In this document: positions 23,283 through 38,876 of the stretch, one piece after another
Position numbering within the stretch: the first letter of the stretch is position 1
Layout: every line of letters starts with the position of its first letter
Assembly: GCA_011634665.1 (NCBI GenBank)
Contig: WAEK01000027.1
Span: 248,001 to 312,000 of the forward strand
DNA: 64,000 nucleotides
Source of the DNA: Mortierella sp. BCC40632
Lineage: Eukaryota > Mortierellomycota > Mortierellomycetes > Mortierellales > Mortierellaceae
Reading direction: 5' to 3'
The notes under the pieces: generated by a model
What the model saw: only the letters and a program-made list of their open reading frames with translations
Told to the model about the DNA's origin: nothing
The model's database searches: none
Position numbers and translations under genes: made by a program

Positions 23283-25666
23283 TTACAACTGACGGATTGT
23301 GTTGCGTCCAGCACTTCGCCTCTCTCTCCTCTCGGATCCTCCAGCCTTGGAGGATTGTCTTGAGGATGAAGATGAGTGCTTTCCACCACGACCTCTTCCA
23401 CGACCTCCAACGTTGAAGGTCATCTCCATTCCACCCATTGTCGAGCGAGAAACCGAGTGGCCAGATCCCTTGTCCTTGGCCACTCTGTCTGCAAAAGATT
23501 TGTTGGCCTGAGACTTGAAAGAGGTACTCCTTCCACCAGTTTGTTGCTACATTCCGAAAGCAAATGAGAAAGCTTTGTGTTAATCAATCACATAAAAAAA
23601 AAAAGCATGTTCAGGGCTAGAGGTCATCCATACCTTGAGAACCTCCATCTTTGGAATGCGCTTGCGATCCTTGACACCCGAGCGGATAGATGTGATGGCA
23701 TCGGAGTTCTTCTTCGAATCCCGTTTGTTGCCAAAGCGGATCAAATCCTCGTCCGAATCCACATCGCTGCCATCGCTGTCGCTGCCTTGATCGTCGCTGC
23801 TGGCAATCTGCATCTCGTCCTCTCCCACAATCCTGTAACTGGGTTTCTTGGCCGTCGTGGCACCTGTTCCAGGTCGGACGGGATTGAGCAACCTGAATTC
23901 GTTCGTCTCCTCGTCGACCTCGAAATCTGGGTTGGTGAACAGATCCGCGAAACGACTGTCCTTGAGTGCGCCTCCAGAAGCCGTCTCGCCACCCTTGCGC
24001 TTGGCCTTGGCGTCGTCCATCATCATCTTTGTAGCAAGTTGCTTGTTGACCTTGGGGAGCTTCATAGTCGCGCGAATACGTGAGCCAGCCTCCTTGGCAA
24101 GTCGTTCCTTTGCTTCGCGTTCCTTGTAGTCTGTGTAGGCGAATGGGTTGGCAATAGCCTTGGCTTTCTCGTAGAGTCGCAAATCGATGAAAAATCCGTG
24201 CATATAGGGCTTCAACACTGAGCTTCCCACCAAATGATCCAAACCAAGTCTAGAGAGAGGTAGGTCGCGTCAAGTCAATGAAAAACAAAGTTAGTAAATC
24301 AAGAGATCGTGGTTCTGACCAGAGCCGGGGTATTTTTCCTTCTCCAGATGATAAACTCCCATGAGGGCAAGAGCCAATACGTACGAAGCCAACTCCTTGC
24401 GAGAGACAAACTTGTAGTCGTCATAGACGTTTTGAACAGGATTCTCCTCCAATTCTTCTGTAAGATTGTCGAGGAAAGAGCACCACTTGGGAGCAGGGCC
24501 CAGAGATGGAATGTAGTAACTTTGCATCTGGATGCCCTCGTTCGCCACAAACATCAATCCAGAATCATCAACAGGGCAGACGTCGTTAATATCGTTCACA
24601 GGTTCGATCGAGGTAAAGTTCTTGCCATTTTCTCTGTCCCAAATCTTGATAACCTTGCAGTCAGACGAGATGACCTTTGTACGACCATCTTCGCCATGAA
24701 TGCCTTCGTGGAAATGAATTGTCTTGATAGGGAAACCATATTGGTGGTCCTTGACAAAGAGAGGAACGCTGCTCCGGAGATCGTACATGAGCACGTGTCC
24801 TGTCGAGGTTCCCGCAGCCATGGTCAACCCATCATCACGGAATTTAAGTGCTGTGATCTTTAGTGCTGACGAGATTTCATTCTCAGGCAAGGAAGGTGCC
24901 AAAATACCGACTCTGCCTCGAACACGCAAATCCCAGAACTCGACTGTTCCTGCATCTGTTCCGCATCCATAGAGTAGATGAGCAGAGTTGATTTCTCCGC
25001 AGTTGACGCCACTTCCGTCCATGGGGTCGACATCGGTGACAAGGGAGTTCAAGAATCGACCCTGTTCTAAGTTGAGGCGGTAGATCTCGTTGGAGGATGC
25101 TGTCACCAATAAATCGCATGATGGATAGTGGTAGTTGAGAGATCGTCCAAATTTGGGGATCCTGGTCCTGAAATGCAATCCACCCTGGGCCTGGAACTCG
25201 AGACTCCTGTCTGCCTGAAGATGAACCGACTTTGTCCAGTCATCGGAAAGGATCTGAAAGTCGACGTTTTCAGTGTCTGTGTGGCGGTCAAATTTCATGG
25301 ACATTTCTGCATATTCGTAGACACGGATTTGAGGTTTATAGACACCTGTGGCGAGGACAAACTTCTTGTCTCGTGTTGTCCGGATCTTGTTAGAGGCCTC
25401 AGGAAACTCGAAATCCTGGATCAGCTCGATGCGGTGTCGCCACTCTGGAGAAACAACAAAAGCAAAGGCTATAGTTAGAACCAATTTGGAACTGCTGCTG
25501 AGAGAAGATAAGGGTATTGAGGTGAGACGTTTAGACATTTACCAAGGTCGTTCTTCAACGCCTTCTTGTTACGCCGGGCGAGCCAGTCGGGTATCGCTCG
25601 GGAGCCCTTTGAGCCCGAGACTGTATAAATCTTGACATTATTAGCGTTCTGTACTTGCAGAGACAT
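23283..25666 (-). CDS. ENP2: ENP2/NOL10 ribosome-biogenesis WD protein
   Basis: Four exons (25666-25543, 25444-24385, 24249-23634, 23546-23283) give 687 residues, about the length of human NOL10. The start is MSLQVQNANNVKIYTVSG followed by IPDWLARRNKKALKNDL, the classic family opening. The WD propeller contains hallmark strings ENVDFQILSDDWTKSVHL, PKFGRSLNYH, EFWDLR and the YYIPSLGPAPKWCSFLD segment. The exon 2/3 junction falls at KELAS/LGLDHLVGS, followed by PYMHGFFID, then KLPKVNK and an Asp/Ser/Glu-rich stretch. The last exon is Gly-Arg-rich (GGRGRGRGG). Family knowledge: Enp2 is a nucleolar 90S/SSU processome factor needed for 18S rRNA maturation. It is transcribed away from the PAS array. 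Confidence 0.96.
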
Positions 25667-26667
25667 GATGCTGGAAAGGCTAGAGTGATGACGATGGAGT
25701 GAGGCGTGGCCAGCAGAGGGAGTCGAATGAATCGAATGGAAGGGATGGCAATGATGCAGTAGCGGCGTTAGTGCATGACTCGTCCATGGCAAACAAAAAA
25801 AAAAAAAAAAAAAAAAGGCGAGGGTGGCTTTGCTGCTGTTTGGTTGACTGTTTCCTTAGATGGAGAGGAAGGACCCTTTTTAACCTTTTTTTCTCCTTTG
25901 CATTCCATCCAGACCATGCAGCGAAGCTCCTTGCCTTCTCGCTCTTCAGGGACAGGAGAGGTTCTTGTCCTCCATGAACGTTGGTCTTCCTGTCCTCGCC
26001 TCGCCATTCCTCTTTCTACCCCTACATAAACATAGACACTCATCTCTTTCCCGCCCTCTTTATTGACGGAGAAATGGGTCATCAACAGACAGTTAGTTGC
26101 CCAAACTTGACAGGGACACATGCAGGAAAGGGCAGGATGAGCCCATTGTCGTGTGTTTATTAAACAGACTGCGCTCGACTGCGACAAGGACCAAAGCTCT
26201 CTCGCCTTCTCTCGAACGGGTGTGGTGACATGGGCGGCCCTACCTGCTGATCCGCCCCAGCAAGGATCTCATGATGCACTCCTGCACAAATGTGTTCTCT
26301 CCTTGGCATTCCGCTTTTCTCCCTACTCTCTCGCTTTCTCTTTCTCTTCTCTCTTCTCTCTTTTCTCTTTTCTCTTCTCTCTCTCTCTCTCTCTCCTTCT
26401 TTCTCTCCACGACTCTCCTGCTGGACTCCTCACTTGAATTATTCCCATCGCATCTTTCTCGGTGCACGTTGCTTCTCCTGCCTCCCCCTGGCCATCCTGC
26501 ATCTTCGTCTGCATCTGCAGCCATTCTCGTCATCTCCGTCAGTACCTATCCAGTGGCTGTTACACACTGCTTCCGTGCTACCAAGAAGCAAAGCTAGACG
26601 TTATTCTGTGACCTCTCCTACCGATACTCGACATTGGCTCGATTAGCTCAACCTCGCCTTCGGCACC
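25667..26667. other. Divergent promoter region between ENP2 and PAS1
   Basis: An A run at about 25796-25817 lies close to the ENP2 start. A CT-rich block at 26330-26410 lies about 260 bases before PAS1. Both genes are transcribed outwards from this region. No gene was seen. Confidence 0.6.
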
Positions 26668-28435
26668 ATGTTCCAAGGAGACAACTTTATCTCGTTCCAC
26701 GACCTGAGTCCTGATGCTGTCTTCCTGTGGATTTCCCCTTCACTTGTCGATTGCCTCGGCTTTGAACCCGAGGAGTGCATTGGTATGGAAGGGTACAAGC
26801 TCCTCCATGACGATGATGTCCAGCCGACAAAGGACACTCACCTCGAGCACATGTTTAACGATCTGGTTGCGAGCCAAGTCGTTGTGCGATACAAGACCAA
26901 GGCCGGTGGAGTCATGCCTGCTGTCTGTGTTTTCAGCGTATGCTATGATTACATTGTAAACTGCTCGACCATGATCCGGAGTACAGATCCCAGCTGTAGG
27001 TATTTTTTTTTTTTTTTTTTTTTGTTCGATTGGTATATTGGTATCTTCCAATCTCGTCTTGGCCACTTCCTGCTTTCATGTGTTTTCTTCAGCCTGGGCT
27101 GATAGTGCACAAGTGAGCATCAAGCAATGTTCAAAACGCTGAACATTTGCGCTCACAGTTGACGACACAGGTTTTGTGGTTTGATGATCAACTTGTGCCC
27201 ATGATTTATCCGTTGTTCAACGCTTCTGTCCTATGCATCTCTCTGTCCTTCTTGGCTGTCCTGTGCCTTGGTAGCGAGCAGGAGTAATGAAACGGACAGC
27301 TCGCTATTGTTTTGCTCCGTTTGATATGATATTCACCAGAATCGCGATTCGCTCTGTTTCCGGTGATCGTGTAATACTCACTCTTTGATTCGGGGCTGCG
27401 TGTTTTCTTTCACGCCTAGTCCGCATGACAACTGCACACTCAGCTGTGATGACTCGTCTGGTAGGCTCCAGACAAGAGGTACGTTGCCAATGCAGGAAGG
27501 GTCTCACTGCAACCCGTGGTAGTACGGGTGTCTCGACAACTCGTGGCAAGAAGGAGAGAGTGTGTGAGAGAGAGCCCAATGGCCGGATAGCGACCAGTGG
27601 AACTGTTCCTTTGGGACTGCTCCAATCCCCAATTAACGCTCAAGGCGGGCCTCTCATTCTCTCCACCTGAATCCACGCCTCCAAGGAGTTTGATAGGATA
27701 AAGCAACACCATGCGGCATTCATCGCCAACACATGGGACCCTCGAGTACTACAGCCTGAGGTACGCGTCTGCCTGATCCTCAATAGGTTCACAAGGAATC
27801 TCATCATCATGTATGCCTCCTCGTCCGCTCAGCTGTTGTTCAATCTCGACCCAGGGGAAATGGTGGGTACACCACTCTTGCTGTATGTCCGGGCCGATGA
27901 TCTGGCTGCCTTTGTCGAACAAGTCGACATGGTCAAGGCCACCAATGTCATCACACACATGCGATTTTGGTTCCAATCACCCAGCTGTCCGCAAGAAATC
28001 CCATGCGAGAGTATGCTTTTTGGATCCTCGGATGGAATGGTCATTATTATTCGGCGATGTCGACCCTTTATTCGGCGAAGACTCATTGGCCTCTTTCCTG
28101 ACGGGACTCTGACATCCAGTCAGCAACAACACATGTTGTCGCCTTCATCACCGTTGTCTTCAAACGCGTCGTCAACCTCAGGCTCTTTGTCGCCCTCACC
28201 ACCAGCTAACTCGCATCCACACTTTCAGTCGTTGGAGTATAAGAGGCGAACGCCTGCCGTGCGGACTATACCTATTGGGTCTATCAGTGAAATCAATGAA
28301 ATGGACCCTTGTCAGGATCGTATCCGACCGTTGCACACAGTCATTCCAGACCAGCCAATGCCTGATCACAACACGGTGGTGCGGCGCATTGTTGAACTGG
28401 ACGACGAGGATATGATGCACGAGAACAGCCCTTAA
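26668..28435 (+). CDS. PAS1: two-PAS-domain protein, array copy 1
   Basis: Three exons (26668-26995, 27420-27478, 27686-28435; phases 1 and 0) give 378 residues. Residues ~8-105 form a PAS-like fold (ISFHDLSPDAVFLWISPS, CLGFEPEE). Exon 2 is a short linker ending MTRLVGSRQE. Residues ~150-245 form a second PAS-like domain (NRFTRNLIIMYASSSAQLLF, then FVEQVDMVKATNVITHMRFW and DGMVIIIRR). The tail is Ser-rich and closes with a signature shared by all copies (TIPIGSISEI ... RIRPLH ... RRIVELDDED). No LOV cysteine motif, kinase, bHLH or zinc finger is visible. Family knowledge: PAS domains bind ligands or mediate dimerisation, as in WC-type light regulators. Ligand and output are unknown. Confidence 0.8.
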
Positions 28436-28927
28436 CGAAGACAAGCTTAGAATTTGAGACAATAAAAAAAATGGAGTCCGAGTCGTGCCCTGCGGTCAGG
28501 CCACCGCCTGGTGAGTGCTCAGGGATGCAGTGCAGGGCAGGAGTGCTCCAATGACCAACAAGGATTCAACAACAGCATCATTGCACAGGCCAGAGAGAGA
28601 GAGAAATGCGCTACGATGAATCTAAGAGATGGGACAAGATTTCAGTTACTCCTGGCCTTCCTTTAGTTTTGTTCCCTCGTGCTTGTGTCCAGACACACTT
28701 TTTTTTTTTTTTTTTTTTTTTGCTCTGTCCCTCTTCACTTGTCGTCTTTTGGGCGCACCACTCACACTCACTTTCCTCCATTGTCTTGTTCAGTTTACCC
28801 CCGTCCTCCCCTTCTTTTCTTCTTTGTCTCTTGCTCTTTCACACACACGCACACATTCGCTCTCTCTTACTCACACACTCGCACACACACTTTCTCTTCT
28901 TTTTCTTCTCTCATTACGATCTTCCCC
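28436..28927. other. PAS1-PAS2 intergenic
   Basis: A T run at about 28701-28721 is followed by a pyrimidine-rich, CA-containing leader up to the PAS2 start. Overlapping low-complexity frames were rejected. Confidence 0.6.
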
Positions 28928-31291
28928 ATGTTCCCTTCCAAAAGCTACATCTCATTCCACGATACCAGCCCACAGGCCAATATCCTCTGGGTGTCACCAT
29001 CTATCTACGACTGCCTGGGGTTCGAGCCCAGTGAGCTGATCGACCACGCTGGTTACGAGCTTGTCGACCCAGAGTACGACTGCTCGCAGGTCCGTGTTGT
29101 CCATTTAGAGCATATGATCAACGACTTGGTCGCAACACAGGTCGTTATCCGCTACCGAACCAAGAACGGCTCCTCAGTCCAGGTCCTCGTCGTATTCAGT
29201 CTCTGCTATGACTTTATCGTAAACTGTGTCACGGTTGTTGACCAACATGAATCACCCGGTATGTGAGGCCCACCATGATAGCCCATAATCATGACATACT
29301 CAAAAACATGTCACCGGCAAGCAAATGCGCATCCACACTAGAATCTACCCTCAGACTAACACATTACAACCTTTTCCATTTTATCTTGGATCTTCATGGG
29401 GTGTCGCCTGCATAGCGGACCTGACTGATTACGCTCAAATATCAGGCAGTTACTCTTCCATGATGACAAGACGTGTGGGGTCCAAGAAAAAAAAAAAGTA
29501 GAGCGCTGTTCATTGTTCATCTCTGTCATGTTGAGAGGGGAGGTTTATAGGAAGGCCGTGGTTTGTTGGTTCTCCAGGGAGCTGGACACAGGGTTCCACT
29601 GTCAATTAGAAAGACAATGCCCTTCTAGTTGAATGCGCGGGTTTTCGCAACTTTGCCTTCTTTTTTTTTTTTTTTTTTTTTTTTGTCGCTGTTGCATGCT
29701 GCAGCTTTTGCTCCTCGTTTTCTTTACTTGCCTTGGTTCTCTATCTATCCAACTCGCCTGTCATACCTCTTGCTCTTGCTTGTTTTTCTTCTCTGTCCTT
29801 TCTTTCCCATTCACTCCTCCTCGACTATTCTATTGGTTTCTATTGAATGGTAGTATCCAATTTGGAGTTGCAATTTCTTCTCTCTCTTTCTTTCTTTCTT
29901 CCTCTCTCTTGGAACGCCCCGACTATGCTTTCAATTGGTCTGAAGGCAATAACTTTTACCTTGGATGCCAACATTGCTGACATGGACAACTGCATTGTTG
30001 TCTGATATGAGCAGCACGCATCAACCCTTTTCACGTTTTTGCTTTGGCATGGTGCATCCGCCTTGTTTTGTCATAGAGGTCCTCAACGTTCCGTTGCGCC
30101 AAAGAGACTAAGGCTTTGCTCCCATGAATATGCCGAAGGCTGCAAAGAGAATTATCTGCAGTGATTGCGAGAGACAGCTCTGTTTCTCTCCCCCTTTACC
30201 CCTTTCCTTCTACTCTTGCCCATTCTCTTGTCCTCACCTCCTCATTCTCCCATGGCTCCACCCATGCTTACTCTACCCAATCAACTGCTCTTTTACCCCA
30301 CACCGTACAGGAATTTTCGAGAATGCAACAGCACCATGCAGCCTTCGCCGCCAATTCTTGGGATGCTTCCTTCCTTCGACCTGAAGTCCGAGTATGTTTG
30401 ATCCTGAATAGGTTCACGCGGAATCTGGTTGTCATGTATGCATCCTCAGCATTGCAATTGTTATTCAACATCAATCCAGAAGACATGGTAGGAATCCCAC
30501 TCTTGATCTTCATCCGGTCCGATGACCTTGCCTCGTTTGTCGAGCAGGTAGACCTTGCCAAATCAACCAATGTGATCACACATCTCCGTTTCTGGTTCCA
30601 GTCTCCTCACCTCCGGGACGAGGTTCCCTGTGAAGCAACGTTGATCGGATCAGCTGATGGGATGGTCATGCTGATCCGAAGAAGCAGGCCTTTTTATAGG
30701 CGGAGATTCCTCGAGGACTATTATTCCAACTACAACGACCAAGGAGAGAAATGCCTCTTTATCAGGAATCATGAGGTATCGCGAAGGACAAGTTCTATTT
30801 CTTCGTCAAGAAGCGATAACGAGCTGAGGCAAGGACCAAACCACCATCGCCACGATAGTAGAAAGTCGTCATCCTCCAAACGATCATCATTACTCCGATC
30901 CCCATCTCTTATGAGCGAATCGTCTAATATTGAAGATGACGATGACCTGGATATGGATATGGATACAGGATATGATCAGCCTTCTCCAGGATCAATCTCT
31001 TCAGATAATTTGAGTAATGGATATGTCCGAGGACGCCGGAGGGGCTCACCAGGGGTAAGAAGCGTACCCTTGGGATCCATCACGGAGATTATGAGGAAGG
31101 CAGGAAAGCAGGACAGGCTTCGTCCACTGCAAGACATTTCTCTAGGAATGAGTGGCATCCGGATCACGAGCCGTGAGGATGCTGACCAAGATACCCCTAT
31201 CATTCGGATTGTTGAAATGGAAGAGGATGAGGGTGAGAATATATATGAAGATAGCGATCAGGAAGGAGGAGAAGATGTCTTGACGACATAA
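28928..31291 (+). CDS. PAS2: two-PAS-domain protein, array copy 2 (splice donor damaged)
   Basis: Exon 1 is 28928-29258, exon 2 starts at 29416, exon 3 is 30311-31291. PAS-like domain 1 opens MFPSKSYISFHDTSP; domain 2 has NRFTRNLVVMYASSALQLLF and FVEQVDLAKSTNVITHLRFW with DGMVMLIRR. The tail is Arg/Ser-rich then acidic, ending with the shared signature (SVPLGSITEI ... RLRPLQDIS ... IRIVEMEEDE). In PAS3 and PAS4 exon 2 ends GAG|GTAA; here that spot is eleven A bases and the next GT (29498-29499) leaves the message two bases out of phase with exon 3. One more A would restore phase. So the gene is mis-spliced, uses an unseen donor, or has a homopolymer sequencing error. Both PAS domains are otherwise intact. 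Confidence 0.65.
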
Positions 31292-31920
31292 AAGAGCTGT
31301 TTAAACAGAATAGAACCAGGCTCAATATTTATATATATATATATAAAAAAAAAAAAAAAAAAAAAAAAAAGATAGAGCAGGACTTGTAGTCTAATCATCT
31401 GGAGTAAAAGGCTCTTGACCTTCGAGAGAACAAGACTATCTAAGATAGAGTAATTCTTGTTCAAGTATGGAGCATTTTCTTATTTATGCGAGCATGGAGA
31501 AGAGAATGGCTGAGCAAATAGGGACAGGTATGTGTGGGCCGTGGGCAGAGAAAAAACTACCGTGATTCCCAGTTGGCAGAGAAGAGAATAGGCATGGTGG
31601 CACAAAAGAAGCAAAACACGACAGAGTCTTGTCCCTAATGCAAACAAACAGACAAAACGAACCATTCTTCTTTCTCCTTTCGTTACAACATGCCACCCTC
31701 TTCTCCCCCCTCGACATTCACCCTCATACACAACCCGAGACTGTGTTCTCCTCAATTCTCGCTCTCTATTACCTCGTTCTTTAGAGCAGGCTTTCTTTTT
31801 TTTTTTTTTTTTTTTCCACATTATTGTTCTAAAAAACTCTCCATTGCGTCTAGTTGTTTGCCTCCTTCCTAATCTCTCTCTCTCATACACACTCTCCCTC
31901 TCTTCCATACAAATCTCCCA
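31292..31920. other. PAS2-PAS3 intergenic, part of the duplicated unit
   Basis: A TA repeat and A run occur at about 31330-31370. The segment ~31480-31620 is related to the 3' flanks of PAS3 (~34320-34480) and PAS4 (~37560-37720), sharing ATGGTGGCACAAAAGAAGCA, so the duplicated unit extends beyond the coding region. A T run at 31796-31815 precedes a CT-rich leader to PAS3. Confidence 0.6.
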
Positions 31921-32780
31921 ATGATCTACTCCAAAAGTTGTATTTTATTTCATGATATGACCCCACAAGGGAGGTACCTTTAGCCCTCACCATCTGTCTA
32001 CGACTGCCTGGGATACGAACCTGAAGAGTTGATCGACAACTCTCTGTATGAACACCTCGACCCAGAGTACGACCGTTAGCAGATCCGATCCTTTCATATG
32101 GAGAATATGATTAATGACATGGTCGTGACACAAGTCGTTACCTCCTACCGGACCAAGAGTGACTCTTCAGTTCAGGTCCTCGACATTACTAGTCTCAGCT
32201 ACGACTATATCATATCCTGTTTGTCTGTTTTTGGATCGGACAAATCATCCAGTACGTGAAGTTTATTGTAAAAGCTCCAAAGCCCTGTTATCTCGCCCCC
32301 AAACCATCTCTTGTTCCCCTTAGCTTGTCATTCAACAAGCGGTTGTATATCAATATGGTTTTCAACAGCCTAACATATTTGGCCATTCTGCACTTTTGGC
32401 CTTTTATCTTTGGGCCTCCTTGGGGTTTTACCTCCATAGAGGACCAGACCACTCAATTTAATGCATCAGGCAGTTATTCTTCAATGATGACAAGACGTTT
32501 TGAGTCCAAGAAAGAGGTAAAAAAAAAAAAAAAAAAAAATAGGAGGGTGGGGTACTATCCTCTCTATCATTTTTTGGAGAGTTCTTGGAAAGGTCGCGGG
32601 TTGATGGATCCCTCTAAGGTACATGAAGCGATCGACATTTGCAAAGAACAAGGAGATGATTGTCAATTGGAGTGAGCAATGCCTCTCTAGTTGAATGCAC
32701 GGGTCCTTCTTGCACCTTTGTCTATTTTCTTTTTTTCTTTTTTGCAAATGCCATTGTTGTGCATGCTGCGGCTTTTTCGG

Positions 32781-32811
<31 letters not shown>

Positions 32812-34234
32812 CCCATCCAACCCACTTGTTCTGTCTCTTGCTCTTGCTTGTTTTTCTCCAATGTCCTTCCTTCCACATCCACCCTCTCAATCCCCATCTA
32901 CTCTATTGGTTTCTATTAAATAATAGTATCCAATTTGGAGTAACAATAGTTCCTCTCTCTTTCTCTCTCTCTCTCCTTCTCTCCCTTCCATTCTTTGGAA
33001 CGTCCTCGACAGAGCATTTGATTGGTCTATAGACAACGGCTTGTGCCTTGGATGCAAACGGTGCTGACATGGATGACAACAGCATGGTGAAGTTTTCATA
33101 CGTCCACAAGACAAAGCCCAACTCCCATGAATGCTGATGGCCATAGCAAAGATTTTCTGTGTCTCCCTTTTCTCTCTCCCCTTCTCCCATTTACCCCTTT
33201 CTCTACTCATGCACGCATGAACATCCTCTTTCCGTCTCTCCTTCAGCATTCTCCCTTACTTACCCTACAGCCTGCTCCTCCTCTATTCACACGGTACAGG
33301 AATTTTCGAGAATGCAACAGCACCATGCAGCCTTCGCCGCCAATTCTTGGGATGCCTCCTTCCTTCGACCTGAAGTCCGAGTATGTCTGATCCTAAATAG
33401 GTTCACACGGAATCTGGTTGTCATGTATGCATCCTCAGCATTGCAATTGTTATTCAACATCAATCCAGAAGACATGGTAGGGATCCCACTCCTTGTCTTT
33501 ATCCGGTCCGATGACCTTGCCTCGTTTGTTGAGCAGGTAGACCTTGCCAAGTCAACCAATGTGATCACACATCTCCGTTTCTGGTTCCAGTCTCCTCACC
33601 TCCGGGACGAGGTTTCCTGTGAGGCAACGTTGATCGGATCAGCAGGCCTTTCTATAGGCGGAGATTCCTCGAGGACTATTATTCCAACTACAACGACCAA
33701 GGAGAGAAATGCCTCTTTATCAGGAATCATGAGGTATCGCGAAGGACAAGTTCTATTTCTTCGTCAAGAAGCGATAACGAGCTAAGACAAGGAGCAAACC
33801 ACCATCGCCACGATAATAGAAAGTCGCCATCATCCAAACGATCATCGTTACTCCGATCCCCATCCCCTATGAGTGAATCGTCTAATATTGAGGATGATGA
33901 CCTGGATAGAGAAACAGGATATGACCAGCATCCCCCAAGATCGAACTCTTTAGACAATACGAGTGATGGATATATCCGAGGACGCCGGAGGGGCTCACCA
34001 GGGGTAAGAAGCGTACCCTTGGGATCCATCACGGAGATTAAGAAGGCAGGCAATCAGAACAGACTTCGACCACTCCAGGAGATTACTCAAGGGATGAGTG
34101 GCATCCGGATTACAAGTCGTGAGGATGCTGACCACGATACCCCTATCATTCGGATTGTTGAAATGGAAGAAGATGCGAACGAGAATATATATGAAGATAG
34201 CGATCAAGAAGGAGAAGATGTCTTGACGACATAA
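31921..34234 (+). pseudogene. PAS3: pseudogene copy 3 of the PAS array
   Basis: The exon positions are as in PAS4: 31921-32251, 32440-32516, 33301-34234. Exon 1 keeps the PAS frame but has stop codons at 31981-31983 (TAG where PAS4 has TGG) and 32077-32079. Exon 3 has a 31-base deletion at 33641-33645 relative to PAS4 (36773-36803), between two AGCAG direct repeats; it removes the DGMVMLIRR strand and shifts frame. Splice sites and the C-terminal signature sequence are preserved. Exon 3 and the preceding intron half are nearly identical to PAS4, except ~33650-33830, which matches PAS2. Translation of full-length protein is not possible. Confidence 0.88.
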
Positions 34235-34841
34235 AAGAGCTGTTTAGACAGAATAGAAAAAAAGGTAGAGCAGGACTCATAGTCTAATCATATGAGGTAA
34301 AAGCTTATTTATCGAGTATGGAGCACACTCTGACCTATGAGGACATGGAGGAGCGGAAAAGAGTAACGGAGCTTATAGGAGCAGGCAGGTTTTGGTCAGG
34401 TCTGGGCCATGAGTAGAGAGTAGCTGCCTTGATTCGCAGCTGGTTGAAAAGAGTACAGACATGGTGGCACAAAAGAAGCAAACATGGAGAGTTCAGAGGA
34501 GCAGAGTGTGTCGTGGAGTGGAATCAAGAAAAGGAGAGGGGGGGTTTTTTTTCCCTCTTCCGTCTTCCGTCTTCCCACTTCCCTCTTGTTTTCGCTTTCC
34601 CCAAACCAAACACAACGTACCGCTCTAGCTTCTTCTCCCTTCGCCGCCCCTCCATTTTCATTCACAGTCCGAGGCTGGCGTTCGCCTTCTTTTAAATTCC
34701 CACTCTCTATCCTCTTCTCGAGCTGACAGCCCGAGTTGGCCAGATATCTCGACCAAACACAACAATATCATTATTCTTAAAACCCCTCCGTTGCATCCTG
34801 TCCCTCTTTCATTCCTCTTCTCCCTTCCATACACACACACA

Positions 34842-34886
<45 letters not shown>

Positions 34887-34904
34887 TTCCATACAATTCT
34901 TCCG
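34235..34904. other. PAS3-PAS4 intergenic with CT leader
   Basis: The first half is homologous to the 3' flanks of the other inner PAS copies. The end holds a CA run then (CT)n at 34844-34881, about 24 bases before the PAS4 start. Frames encoding Arg-Glu or Leu-Ser repeats are microsatellite artefacts. Confidence 0.65.
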
Positions 34905-38876
<3,972 letters not shown>

